The notes under the pieces are model-generated. The model made no database searches, was not told the origin of the DNA, and was given only the letters and a program-made list of their open reading frames with translations. This document shows positions 16,256-24,392 of a stretch of DNA of 64,000 bases, piece by piece. Numbering within the stretch: the first letter of the stretch is position 1; each line of letters opens with the position of its first letter. The stretch comes from Actinoallomurus sp050942425 (GTDB lineage: Bacteria > Actinomycetota > Actinomycetes > Streptosporangiales > Streptosporangiaceae). The position numbers were made by a program, and so were the translations under genes. Where the stretch lies: positions 5,704,001 to 5,768,000 of the forward strand of contig NZ_CP192063.1 of the NCBI RefSeq assembly GCF_050942425.1. Reading direction: 5' to 3'.

Positions 16256-17626
16256 TCAGGTGGACATTCCGGGTTCGTCGTCGTGGCCGAGGCTCGTGGC
16301 GCGGGAAGGGTCGAGCATGTATTCCTCGTGGTTGGCGTCGTAGGAGTACAGCTCGGCGTAGCGGCCCCAGTCGGTGGCGACCTCGAGCTGGGTGGTGACC
16401 TGCTCGCTGGTGTAGTGGTGGGCGAGCAGGTCACGGAAGAACCCGTATCGCAGACCGCCGTCGACGCTCTTTTCCAGGCTGGTGGTGATGAGCCGTACCA
16501 GGGGCACCTCGAGTGCGGCGGCGGCGAAGATCTTCTTCGATTCCTGGACGTCTGCGGCGGAGAACGCCAGCCCTTCGTCGGAGAGGGCGAGGTGCCCGCC
16601 GTCCAGCGTGGCGAATCCGAGCAGTTCCAAGGCGTCGACCAGGGACAGCAGGTCGTCGACTTCGAGGCCGAGTTCGTCGGCGAGGGCGGCGATGTCGAGG
16701 TGACCATCGTGGCGCTGCAGGATTTCGGCCAGCCCGGCCAGCCCGTCCACTGAGGCGGCGGGGAGCGGGGAGTCGGCGAGCGTGGGCCTGGGGCGCGTGG
16801 TCTCCACGCCGTGCGGCGGAAGCGGGGCGGCCTGTTCGCCGCGGCCGGTCATGGTGCGGTAGATCTCGTTGATGAGGGTGGTGAACTGCCGTGCGTCGCG
16901 GTCGCGAGGGCGGTCCAGGGTGACGTCATAGCTCGCGCGGATGGTGCCGTAGGGGCGGGAGCCGAGCACGATCACGCGGTCGGCCATCAGCACGGCCTCT
17001 TCGATGTTGTGGGTGACGAGGACGATCGCCTTGGTGGGGAACTCTCCGGACTCCCACAGCTCCAGCAGCTCACCGCGCAGGTTCTCGGCGGTCAGCACGT
17101 CCAGGGCGGAGAACGGCTCGTCCATCAGCAACACGTCGGGTTCGACGACCAGGGCGCGGGCGAACCCGACGCGCTGGCGCATCCCGCCGGACAACTCCTT
17201 GGGATAGGCGGACTCGAACCCGTCCAGGCCGATCAGATCGATCGCCTTCAGCGCCCACCCCCGCCGCTGGGCGGCACCGATGCCCTGGGCCTCCAGACCG
17301 ACCTCGACGTTCTGCTGCACGGTGAGCCAGGGCAGCAGCGCGAAGGTCTGGAACACCATCGTGGTGCCGGGGTTCGCGCCCTTCAACGGAGCGCCCCGAA
17401 AGCTCACGGTGCCCGAGCTCGGCGGGATCAACCCCGCGAGGCAGCGAAGCAACGTGGACTTGCCCGATCCACTCTTGCCCAAGAGCGCGACGATCTCGCC
17501 CTCGCGGATCGTCAGGTCGATACCGGCCAGCACGGGCAGTTCCCCGTCGGCGCCGGCGTAGCTCTTGGTCAATCCCCGTACCGAGAGCAATTCGGCCCCG
17601 GTACGGGTGCCGATGGTCGTGGTCAT
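16256..17626 (-). CDS. NitT/TauT-type ABC ATPase with C-terminal AAA-associated domain
   Basis: 456 aa. The ATPase at residues 1-260 has Walker A LLGKSGSGKSTLL, signature LSGGMRQRVGFARAL, Walker B VLLMDEPFSALD and the H-loop VTHNIEEAV. It resembles SsuB/TauB. From about 310 an extra domain follows (GLAGLAEILQRHDGHLDIAA, then YGFFRDLLAHHYTSEQVTTQ), recognisable as the AAA-associated domain of a subgroup of these importers with uncertain substrate. GGAGG precedes the ATG at 17626. It lies 20 bp after the fused permease gene and is its energy partner. Confidence 0.85.
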   Translation of the reverse strand: MTTTIGTRTGAELLSVRGLTKSYAGADGELPVLAGIDLTIREGEIVALLGKSGSGKSTLLRCLAGLIPPSSGTVSFRGAPLKGANPGTTMVFQTFALLPWLTVQQNVEVGLEAQGIGAAQRRGWALKAIDLIGLDGFESAYPKELSGGMRQRVGFARALVVEPDVLLMDEPFSALDVLTAENLRGELLELWESGEFPTKAIVLVTHNIEEAVLMADRVIVLGSRPYGTIRASYDVTLDRPRDRDARQFTTLINEIYRTMTGRGEQAAPLPPHGVETTRPRPTLADSPLPAASVDGLAGLAEILQRHDGHLDIAALADELGLEVDDLLSLVDALELLGFATLDGGHLALSDEGLAFSAADVQESKKIFAAAALEVPLVRLITTSLEKSVDGGLRYGFFRDLLAHHYTSEQVTTQLEVATDWGRYAELYSYDANHEEYMLDPSRATSLGHDDEPGMST

Positions 17627-17646
17627 CGTCTTCGTCCTCCACGCCC

Positions 17647-19398
17647 TCACAACGAGTATCGGTTCTCGGCCAGCCGGTACAGCCGCCGCCACACGAGGCG
17701 GTTCAGCCCGACGACGTACAGGGACATCACGGCGATCCCGGCGAGGATCTTGGGGTAGTCGCCGTGTTCGGTGGCGTGGGCGATATAGGCGCCCAGCCCC
17801 GTGGCGGTCAGGGTCGTTCCGCCGAAGGTGACGATCTCCGCCACGATCGAGGCGTTCCAGGCCCCGCCGGAGGCGGTGATGCCGCCGGTCACGTAGGCGG
17901 GGAAGATGCCGGGGATGATCAACCGGCGCCAGCGCTGCCAGCCGCGTACCCCCAGATCGTCCATGGCCTCGCGCAGGTCGGTGGGGATCGCCATGGCGCC
18001 GGCGATGGAGTTGAACAGGATGTACCACTGGGCGCCGAGCGCCATGAGCAGGATCCCGCCGATGTTCAAGCTCAGGCCGGTCTTGAGGAAGAACCAGGTG
18101 GCAAGCGGGAACAGGAAGTTGGCGGGGAAGCTGGCCAGGATCTGCACCACCGGCTGGGCGATCCGGGTCAGTCGAGGGGAGAATCCGATCTTCACGCCGA
18201 TCGGCACCCATACCAGCGTGGCCACCGTCACCAGCACGACGACCCGGGTCAGGGTGGCCAACCCGAGGAGCAGCGGCTGAGCGAAGACACCCAGCCCGGT
18301 CTGGCCGTGCAGGTAGCCGAGCAGATCCAGCAGACCCCAGCCGATCAGCCCGCACACCACCAGCGCGAAGGCCAGGTCTCCGGCGCGCCGGCGCAGGGGG
18401 TCTGCCTGCAGCGGCCGGTCATCGACGCCGAAGACACGCCCGGCCCGGTTGGCGGCCTCCCGCAGCGGGGCCGTGACGCGGCCGAGCGCGCGTGGCCAGT
18501 GTGAGCGGCGCAGGAAGTCCAGCACCAGCGACCGCTGTACGTGGACCGCCTCGGATTGTTCGACCTTGAACCGTTCGGCCCAGGCCACCAGAGGCCGCCA
18601 GAACAAGAAGTTCACCCCGACGACCATGACCGCCATCGTGATGATCGCCCACCCCACCCGGCCAAGGTCACCGGCGGCGATCGCGGTGCCGGCGTAGGAA
18701 CCGACCCCGGGCAGCACGTAGTGGTGGTTGGACACGCTGATCAGTTCGGAGGCGACCAGGAAGAACCAGCCGCCGCCGAAGCTCATCATCCCGTTCCACA
18801 CCAGGTTGATCGCACCGGAGGGCAGCTCGATCTTCCAGAACCGCATCCATCGCGAGAAGCCCATGCTGCGCGACAGCTCATCCAGCTCACGCGGCACCGT
18901 GATCAACGAGTGGTAGAACGCGAACGTCATGTTCCACGCCTGGGAGGTGAAGATCGCGAACACCGACGCGCACTCCAGCCCGAACAGCGAGTGCGGGAAC
19001 AACGCGATGAAACCGGTCACCAAGATCGTCAAGAACCCCAGGATCGGCACCGACTGCAGAATGTCCAGCGCGGGAATCAGCACACGCTCCAGCCGCCGCG
19101 AATGCGCCGCCGCGTACGCCCAGACCAGCGTGAAGGCCAGCGACAGTCCCAGCGCGGCGAACATCCGCAACAGGCTCCGGGCCGCGTAGTACGGCAGGCG
19201 CGCTGGATCGGTATCGATGCCGCTCACCTTCGACGGAACGAACGACACCGTCGTCCCGCCGCCGACCCGTACCACCACGTACAACCCCACCAGCACCGCG
19301 GCGGCGACCACCACATCCACCCAGGAGAACTCCGCCATCCGGCGAGCGACCCGCGCACTCAAAGACGCACGCCCCGGCTCCAGGCGCGGCACACTCAT
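17647..19398 (-). CDS. Fused double ABC permease, NitT/TauT type
   Basis: 583 aa with two binding-protein-dependent permease modules in one chain. Each carries its cytoplasmic EAA-like loop: SMGFSRWMRFWKIELPSGAI about residue 190 and DLGVRGWQRWRRLIIPGIFP about 510. At least ten hydrophobic segments are present. Such fusions pair with ATPases bearing an AAA-associated domain. No periplasmic substrate-binding protein gene is in the cluster, which is odd for an importer. The start is ATG 19398 behind GAGGGGG; an overlapping GTG three bases earlier is possible. Confidence 0.85.
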   Translation of the reverse strand: MSVPRLEPGRASLSARVARRMAEFSWVDVVVAAAVLVGLYVVVRVGGGTTVSFVPSKVSGIDTDPARLPYYAARSLLRMFAALGLSLAFTLVWAYAAAHSRRLERVLIPALDILQSVPILGFLTILVTGFIALFPHSLFGLECASVFAIFTSQAWNMTFAFYHSLITVPRELDELSRSMGFSRWMRFWKIELPSGAINLVWNGMMSFGGGWFFLVASELISVSNHHYVLPGVGSYAGTAIAAGDLGRVGWAIITMAVMVVGVNFLFWRPLVAWAERFKVEQSEAVHVQRSLVLDFLRRSHWPRALGRVTAPLREAANRAGRVFGVDDRPLQADPLRRRAGDLAFALVVCGLIGWGLLDLLGYLHGQTGLGVFAQPLLLGLATLTRVVVLVTVATLVWVPIGVKIGFSPRLTRIAQPVVQILASFPANFLFPLATWFFLKTGLSLNIGGILLMALGAQWYILFNSIAGAMAIPTDLREAMDDLGVRGWQRWRRLIIPGIFPAYVTGGITASGGAWNASIVAEIVTFGGTTLTATGLGAYIAHATEHGDYPKILAGIAVMSLYVVGLNRLVWRRLYRLAENRYSL

Positions 19399-19492
19399 CA
19401 CGAACCCCCTCGATCATCAGACCAGGAACACAGTGAGGGCAGCTCGCGGGCACACCGTCCCCACCGAGGCGACAACGCCCGGCAGCGAGGGC

Positions 19493-19576
19493 TCACGACG
19501 CGGTGAGACCGATCAACTCGGCAATGGCGACGTCAGCGGTGACTCGCGAGACAGCCGGGACTATGCGGATCGCCAC
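19493..19576 (-). CDS. Putative 27-aa leader ORF of the ABC operon
   Basis: A GTG at 19576 behind GGGAGGCAGCCATGG opens a frame reading VAIRIVPAVSRVTADVAIAE and ending LIGLTAS, about 95 bp before the permease start and in the same direction. Composition is protein-like, but no homologue is known to me. It could be a leader peptide or a small subunit. Confidence 0.3.
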   Translation of the reverse strand: MAIRIVPAVSRVTADVAIAELIGLTAS

Positions 19577-19632
19577 CCATGGCTGCCTCCCTTCCCCTGC
19601 AGACGCCGAACCGAGGCCAAGTCTGCACCTTG

Positions 19633-19648
19633 TTGCGCGAATATGCAA
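19633..19648. promoter_or_regulatory. ArsR-type operator, copy C
   Basis: TTGCGCGAATATGCAA (reverse strand TTGCATATTCGCGCAA), the third copy of the TTGC-N8-GCAA box. It lies in the divergent region between the ABC operon and the CorA gene, 55 bp before the CorA start, so it may control both. Confidence 0.65.
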
Positions 19649-19702
19649 ATAGTTCCGGATGCCTGCTCGGGCGCCCGGTGATCGGTCCTAGTGTTAACGC
19701 CC

Positions 19703-20674
19703 ATGCCTCGTACTCGTCTGTACCGCAATGGCGTGCTGGAAGCCGAAGGGTTCCCGATCGCCGACGTCTCGGATTACATCGAAGATTCCGCCGTCACGGT
19801 CTGGTTCGACCTGTGCCGGCCCACCGCCGAGGATCTGGCCTCCATCAGCGAGGAACTCGGATTGCACCCGCTGGCCGTTGAAGACGCCATCCACGAGCAC
19901 CAGCGACCCAAACTCGACCGGTACGACTCGCACCTGTTCGTCACCGCGTACGCCGTGCGCCTCAACGCCGACACCGGCGCGCTGGGCACCAGCGAGGTCG
20001 CCGCGTTCGTCACCCGCAACGCCCTGGTGACCGTCCGCAAGGACGAGGACTTCGACATCGACCAGGTCATCGACCGCTGGGACAACTCCGCCGACCTGGC
20101 CAAGCACGGTGTCTCGTTCCTGTTGTACGGGCTGCTGGACTATGTCGTCGACGGGCACTTCGACGCGGTCCAGCTGCTGGATGAACAGATCGAGGCGCTG
20201 GAGGACGAACTGTTCTCCGCCAGCGCCAAGGACAGCGACATGGAGCGCCGGACGTTCGAGCTTCGCAAGAGCCTGGTGATGTTCCGGCGAACCGTGCTGC
20301 CGATGCGCGAAGTCGTCAACTCCCTGCTCCGCCGCGATCTCCACATCGTCGACGATGCCATGAGCCCGTACTTCCAGGACGTCTACGACCATGTCCTGCG
20401 GGCCACAGAGTGGACCGAGTCACTGCGCGACCTGGTCTCCACCATCCGCGAGACCCACCTGACCATGCAGGGCAACCGGCTCAACGTCATCATGAAGCAG
20501 GTTACGAGCTGGGCCGCGATCATCGCCGTCCCGACCGCCGTCACCGGGTTCTACGGTCAGAACGTCCCCTATCCCGGGTTCTCCAAGCCCATCGGATTCT
20601 GGGAATCGACCATCATCATGATCGTCTTGTCGATCGGCCTGTTCGCCTGGTTCCGCAAGAGGGACTGGATCTGA
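19703..20674 (+). CDS. CorA-family divalent cation channel
   Basis: 323 aa. A long soluble N-terminal domain is followed by an extended helix (LYGLLDYVVDGHFDAVQLLD, then RRTFELRKSLVMFRRTVLPM) and two C-terminal membrane spans. The signature after the first span reads YGQNVPYPG, i.e. GQN where classical CorA has GMN; this variant may alter ion selectivity. Transports Mg2+, Co2+ or Ni2+ in characterised relatives. The start is ATG 19703 rather than GTG 19691. An ArsR-type box lies upstream. Confidence 0.9.
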   Translation: MPRTRLYRNGVLEAEGFPIADVSDYIEDSAVTVWFDLCRPTAEDLASISEELGLHPLAVEDAIHEHQRPKLDRYDSHLFVTAYAVRLNADTGALGTSEVAAFVTRNALVTVRKDEDFDIDQVIDRWDNSADLAKHGVSFLLYGLLDYVVDGHFDAVQLLDEQIEALEDELFSASAKDSDMERRTFELRKSLVMFRRTVLPMREVVNSLLRRDLHIVDDAMSPYFQDVYDHVLRATEWTESLRDLVSTIRETHLTMQGNRLNVIMKQVTSWAAIIAVPTAVTGFYGQNVPYPGFSKPIGFWESTIIMIVLSIGLFAWFRKRDWI

Positions 20675-20738
20675 CCCACGCACACGCCGACCGTGCGATG
20701 TCGGCATCCCCGTGAGCGAGATCTGTAGGGTTGCGCGC

Positions 20739-21476
20739 ATGACGATCGGGATCCGCTACGCCACGCGGTCAGATGTCGGGATGCTGCGTGAGGGAAACGA
20801 GGACTCGGCGTACGCGGGCCTGCGCGTGCTCGCCGTGGCCGACGGCATGGGAGGCCACACCGCCGGCGAGATCGCCAGTGCGACCGTGATCGAGGAACTG
20901 TCCGCGTTGGACGTCGAGATTCCCCCGGATCAGCTCCTCACCACGTTGGAGCAGGCGGTCAACCGAGCCAACCAGAAGGTGCACGGTCTGGCGGAGGCCG
21001 ATCCGTCGCTGCAGGGCATGGGGACGACGCTGACCGCGATGCTCTGGTCCGGGTCGCGGCTGGCCCTCGTACAGGTCGGGGACTCGCGGGCATATCTGCT
21101 GCGCGACGGCGACCTCTTTCAGATCACCCATGATCAGACCCTCGTTCAGGCCCTGCTGGACGATGGAAAGATCAACCAGGAGCAGGCCACCACGCATCCG
21201 TACCGGTCGATGCTGCTGCAGGCGTTGGATGGACGCGCCGGCATCACCCCGGATCTGCAGTCGCGTAGCGCGCTGGTCGGTGACCGGTACCTATTGTGCT
21301 CCGACGGCCTGTGGAGCGTGGTCACCGCCGAGGCGATCCACAAGGCGCTCACCGGCATCACCGATCCGGAAGAGGTGGTCGGCAACCTCATCGCAGCCGC
21401 CAACGCCGGCGGCGGCCCTGACAACATCACCTGCATCGTCGCCGACGTCGTCGACACCGGCTCAGCGCAGGATTGA
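20739..21476 (+). CDS. PP2C-type serine/threonine phosphatase
   Basis: 245 aa, the minimal catalytic domain. Metal-binding and catalytic motifs are all present: REGNEDS, VADGMGGHTAGEIAS, GMGTTLTAM, GDSRAYLLRDG, LLCSDGL and GGGPDNITCIV. No membrane or sensor domain, so it is cytosolic like PstP catalytic cores. The ATG at 20739 was chosen over an in-frame GTG at 20712 because it starts directly at the domain. It follows CorA by 64 bp and may share its transcript. No partner kinase is nearby. Confidence 0.9.
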   Translation: MTIGIRYATRSDVGMLREGNEDSAYAGLRVLAVADGMGGHTAGEIASATVIEELSALDVEIPPDQLLTTLEQAVNRANQKVHGLAEADPSLQGMGTTLTAMLWSGSRLALVQVGDSRAYLLRDGDLFQITHDQTLVQALLDDGKINQEQATTHPYRSMLLQALDGRAGITPDLQSRSALVGDRYLLCSDGLWSVVTAEAIHKALTGITDPEEVVGNLIAAANAGGGPDNITCIVADVVDTGSAQD

Positions 21477-21635
21477 ACGTCTCGCCGTCGATGGTGACGG
21501 TGCCGTACGGGTGCTGTTGAGACGGAGATCTCAACGGCCCTGGCCACGGGGGCTTCGATGGTGGATGGAAACCACGCATCGTGGACCCGTGACGCCCGGC
21601 CGAGGCCCGGTGACCGGGTTACCGGTGGGGCGATC

Positions 21636-21670
21636 GACCGGGGCGGACATCACGGATGCCCGCCCCGGTC
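21636..21670. terminator. Strong hairpin between PP2C and metE remnant
   Basis: GACCGGGGCGG (21636-21646) pairs perfectly with CCGCCCCGGTC (21660-21670) around a 13-nt loop, followed by GTTTC. It sits between converging reading frames and probably works in both directions. Confidence 0.6.
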
Positions 21671-21673
21671 GTT

Positions 21674-21943
21674 TCAGGAGGAGTCGCTGGGCAGGGTGTT
21701 CCGTACGGCGCGGGCTGCGGCGGCGAGGTTCTCCAGGGAGGCGCGGACTTCGGGCCAGCCGCGGGTCTTCAGGCCGCAGTCGGGGTTGACCCATAGCCGT
21801 TCGGCCGGGATCGCCTGTAGGGCTTCCCGGATCAGGTCGGCGGCCTCTTCGGCGTTCGGGGCGCGGGGGGAGTGGATGTCGTAGACGCCAGGGCCGACCT
21901 CGCGGGGATATTCGGCGTCGGCGAGTTCCTCGGCGATACGCAT
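21674..21943 (-). pseudogene. metE remnant (cobalamin-independent methionine synthase)
   Basis: The frame reads SHMRIAEELADAEYPREVGP, then GVYDIHSPRAPNAEEAADLI and AERLWVNPDCGLKTRGWPEV. The last two are diagnostic of the C-terminal zinc domain of MetE, with the Cys of NPDCGLKTRGW being a zinc ligand. Intact MetE has about 35 more residues between HM and EYP, including another metal-site segment, and roughly 650 upstream; all are missing. This is a non-functional tail. Confidence 0.75.
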
Positions 21944-22245
21944 GTGGGAGCGGGCGGCCTCCAGCGCAGGTGCCGGCGGGGAGCGGCCTTCTAAGCGCCT
22001 CCGCTGGAGCTTGGCGACGTCATCGTTGATGATCGCCTGATCGGCTGCATCACCAAGCCGAACGCCGCTCCCGACTCCGCGAGAAAGGCGGGTACACCGT
22101 CCGCTGGCTAACGCAACGCTCACCGTTTCTATAGGCGGGGTGAGGTCGCGTCTAACGGGTTCATAATGGATGAATCTGTGGTGCAGAGTCGTGGGCGGAT
22201 ATTCAGTGCTGCGTTCTGCGCCTCGTGAGTGAGTTCTCCGGTGGT
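21944..22245. other. Gap without a supported gene
   Basis: 300 bp between the metE remnant and the radical SAM gene. The reverse frame of the remnant continues open with no MetE similarity (DDVAKLQRRRLEG), suggesting joined foreign DNA. Nothing else recognisable. Confidence 0.35.
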
Positions 22246-24279
22246 TCAGAGCAGGGTGAGTTGTTCGGGGTCGGGAGGCCGGGTGGGGGAGGGCGTCGGG
22301 GTGGGCATGTGGCGGACGTTGTGGTGTCCGCCGATGCGGTATTTGTTGGCGAGGTCTTTGACGCGCTGGGTGATGCGGTGCTGGTAGTCCTTTGGCGCAT
22401 AGGCGCCGCGGCCGTACAGGCGGGCGTAGGGGGCGATGAGCTCGGGGTGGTGTTCGTGGAGCCAGGCGGTGAACCATTCGCGGGCGCCGGGGCGTAGGTG
22501 CAGGACGATCGCTGAGATGGAGGTGGCGCCGGTCTCGGCGATTCGGCGTACGGCGGCTTCGAGTTGGCGTGGGCTGTCGGTGAGGTAGGGGACGATGGGT
22601 CCCATGAGCACGCCGCATCCGATGCCGTGCTCGTTGAGTGTCGTGCAGACCTCGAGGCGTTTGAGCGGGCTGGGTGTGCCCGGCTCGAGCAGCCGCCACA
22701 GATCCTTGTCGACGAAGCCGACGGAGACCGCCGCGCCGACCTCGGTGCGGTCGGCGGCCTCTTCCAGCAGCGGCAGGTCGCGCAGGATCAGCGAGCCCTT
22801 GGTCAGGATCGAGAACGGGTTCGCGGCGTCCCGTAGCGCCTCGATGATGCCGGGCATCAGCTGGTAGCGGCCCTCCGCGCGCTGGTAGCAGTCGACGTTG
22901 GTGCCCATCGCGATGTGCTCGCCGGCCCACTTCGGCGTGGCGAGCTCCCGGCGCACCAGCTCCGGGGCGTTCACCTTCACGACGATCTGCGAGTCGAAAT
23001 CCCGCCCCGAGTCGAAGTCCAGGTATTCATGGGTGCGGCGGGCGAAGCAGTTGTGTGATACGACGCCGTTGGCGATGAAGTCTCCGGTGCCGGTGGTGAT
23101 GTCGTACATCGGCAGGTCCAGGCCGGTCGCTTCGATGGACCTCACACCCAGCCGGGCGTTGGTCTTGATCGCGAGACCTTCGATGTTCTGCTTCCGGGTG
23201 ATCGCCGGATCCACGGTATGGAAGAAGCGGAGACGCTCGGCGATGCCGCCCAGAAGCCGGATCACAGTGATCGGCAGGCCCACAGCATTCTTAGGCTGCT
23301 CAATCCTGTATTCGAACTCCAGGCGATCGAGGCTTTCCCTGAGGTGCCTGATGATTTCCTGGTCGGTATTCGATATTCGGAGAACGCCGTAGGAGCAGCT
23401 TCCTTCTGCATCGAAAATTCCGGCAAGAAAACCTTTGTGCCACGCCGTTGTCGCCTCGGCAGGCCATGCGATGATTCGCCTGATGGCCGAGTTGCCCGCC
23501 TTGCTCTGGTTGCAGATGGCGGAAATCTGCCGACGTCCCAACTTGGCGCTCTGGAACGTGAACTCGACCGTCGGAACGCCGAGGCCGTCAAGATAGATGC
23601 GTGAGCGGTCCAAGGCCTCCCGGTCTACCAGGGCCAGCCGAAATCGGTGAACATCGCCACTGAGATAGGAATACGAGCCGAGTTGACCGTCGCCTCGGAT
23701 CATCCCGCAAAGGTAACCGGCCCGGTAATCCGCGTCCTTCTTAGGCGGCTCGGCGAACGACCCGACGCCCATCAGTTTGTTGTTGCGCGTCAGGTGTGGA
23801 CGCCGGCCGGCACCGCGCTCGGTGCCTGTGACGTACTTCCAGCCGCGATCGCTCAGAAATCTGTGATCGCCGCTCGCGACCAACTCCGTCCCGTCCTCGA
23901 GACGGATCCGGTATGCGGGCTTGACCGTGCTCCAGTGTGCGAGGACCTTGGTGACGACATAGCGGCGGTAACTTCCGACCACTTCGGTGCCGTACACCTC
24001 GTCGCCGACGCGAATGTCGCGGAGTGGCTTCGTGCGTCCGTCCGCCATGAGGATCGGGGTGTCGCCGGACAGGCAGTACACACATGCATGGCTGCAGCCC
24101 CTATAGGGGTTGATGGTCCACTGGAATGGCACGCGGGAGGCGCCGGGGACCTTGTTGATGATCGACTTGGCTCTGATCTCGTGGAAGGTGATCCCGCGGA
24201 ACTCGGGCGTGTCGATCGTCACGGGGCTTCCGAACAGACCCGGCTCCTCGCCGTCCAGCGACAACGCATCCCAACGCAT
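22246..24279 (-). CDS. Rv2578c-type radical SAM protein interrupted by an intein
   Basis: 677 aa precursor. The extein is a radical SAM protein of the Rv2578c/SplB-like group. The cluster motif CSHACVY-CFARRTH is split: residues 62-68 precede and residues from Cys411 follow the intein. Extein features are WTINPYRGC, MGTNVDCYQRAEGRYQLMPG and ILTKGSLILRDLPLL. Splicing would give about 335 aa with the 4Fe-4S cysteines restored, so activity depends on splicing. The substrate is unknown, though a DNA-repair role is often guessed. The start is ATG 24279. Lone gene between the metE remnant and the AfsR-like pair. Confidence 0.9.
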   Translation of the reverse strand: MRWDALSLDGEEPGLFGSPVTIDTPEFRGITFHEIRAKSIINKVPGASRVPFQWTINPYRGCSHACVYCLSGDTPILMADGRTKPLRDIRVGDEVYGTEVVGSYRRYVVTKVLAHWSTVKPAYRIRLEDGTELVASGDHRFLSDRGWKYVTGTERGAGRRPHLTRNNKLMGVGSFAEPPKKDADYRAGYLCGMIRGDGQLGSYSYLSGDVHRFRLALVDREALDRSRIYLDGLGVPTVEFTFQSAKLGRRQISAICNQSKAGNSAIRRIIAWPAEATTAWHKGFLAGIFDAEGSCSYGVLRISNTDQEIIRHLRESLDRLEFEYRIEQPKNAVGLPITVIRLLGGIAERLRFFHTVDPAITRKQNIEGLAIKTNARLGVRSIEATGLDLPMYDITTGTGDFIANGVVSHNCFARRTHEYLDFDSGRDFDSQIVVKVNAPELVRRELATPKWAGEHIAMGTNVDCYQRAEGRYQLMPGIIEALRDAANPFSILTKGSLILRDLPLLEEAADRTEVGAAVSVGFVDKDLWRLLEPGTPSPLKRLEVCTTLNEHGIGCGVLMGPIVPYLTDSPRQLEAAVRRIAETGATSISAIVLHLRPGAREWFTAWLHEHHPELIAPYARLYGRGAYAPKDYQHRITQRVKDLANKYRIGGHHNVRHMPTPTPSPTRPPDPEQLTLL
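23050..24075 (-). mobile_element. Intein with LAGLIDADG homing endonuclease
   Basis: 342 residues (Cys69-Asn410 of the precursor). Block A is CLSGDTPILMADGRTKPLRD, block B contains ASGDH, block F is near YDITTGTGDFIANG, and block G is VVSHN followed by Cys+1. Two LAGLIDADG-type motifs, GYLCGMIRGDG (about 188) and GFLAGIFDAEG (about 283), both keep the acidic residue, so the homing endonuclease may still be active. The insertion site is the third cysteine of the radical SAM cluster motif. Confidence 0.9.
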
Positions 24280-24392
24280 GCCCCCACCTTAGAACATGCG
24301 TTCGATGATCGCCTGTCGGCGGGTCGGGCCGGCAGCGGCACGCGGACGGCCACAGTACGCGCGGTGTCACTTCGGCCCGGGTGTTGATCCGC

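Noticed and set aside
20686..20705. Hairpin GCCGAC/GTCGGC between corA and the PP2C gene as a terminator
   Set aside because: Short stem, no T run, and the two genes may be co-transcribed.
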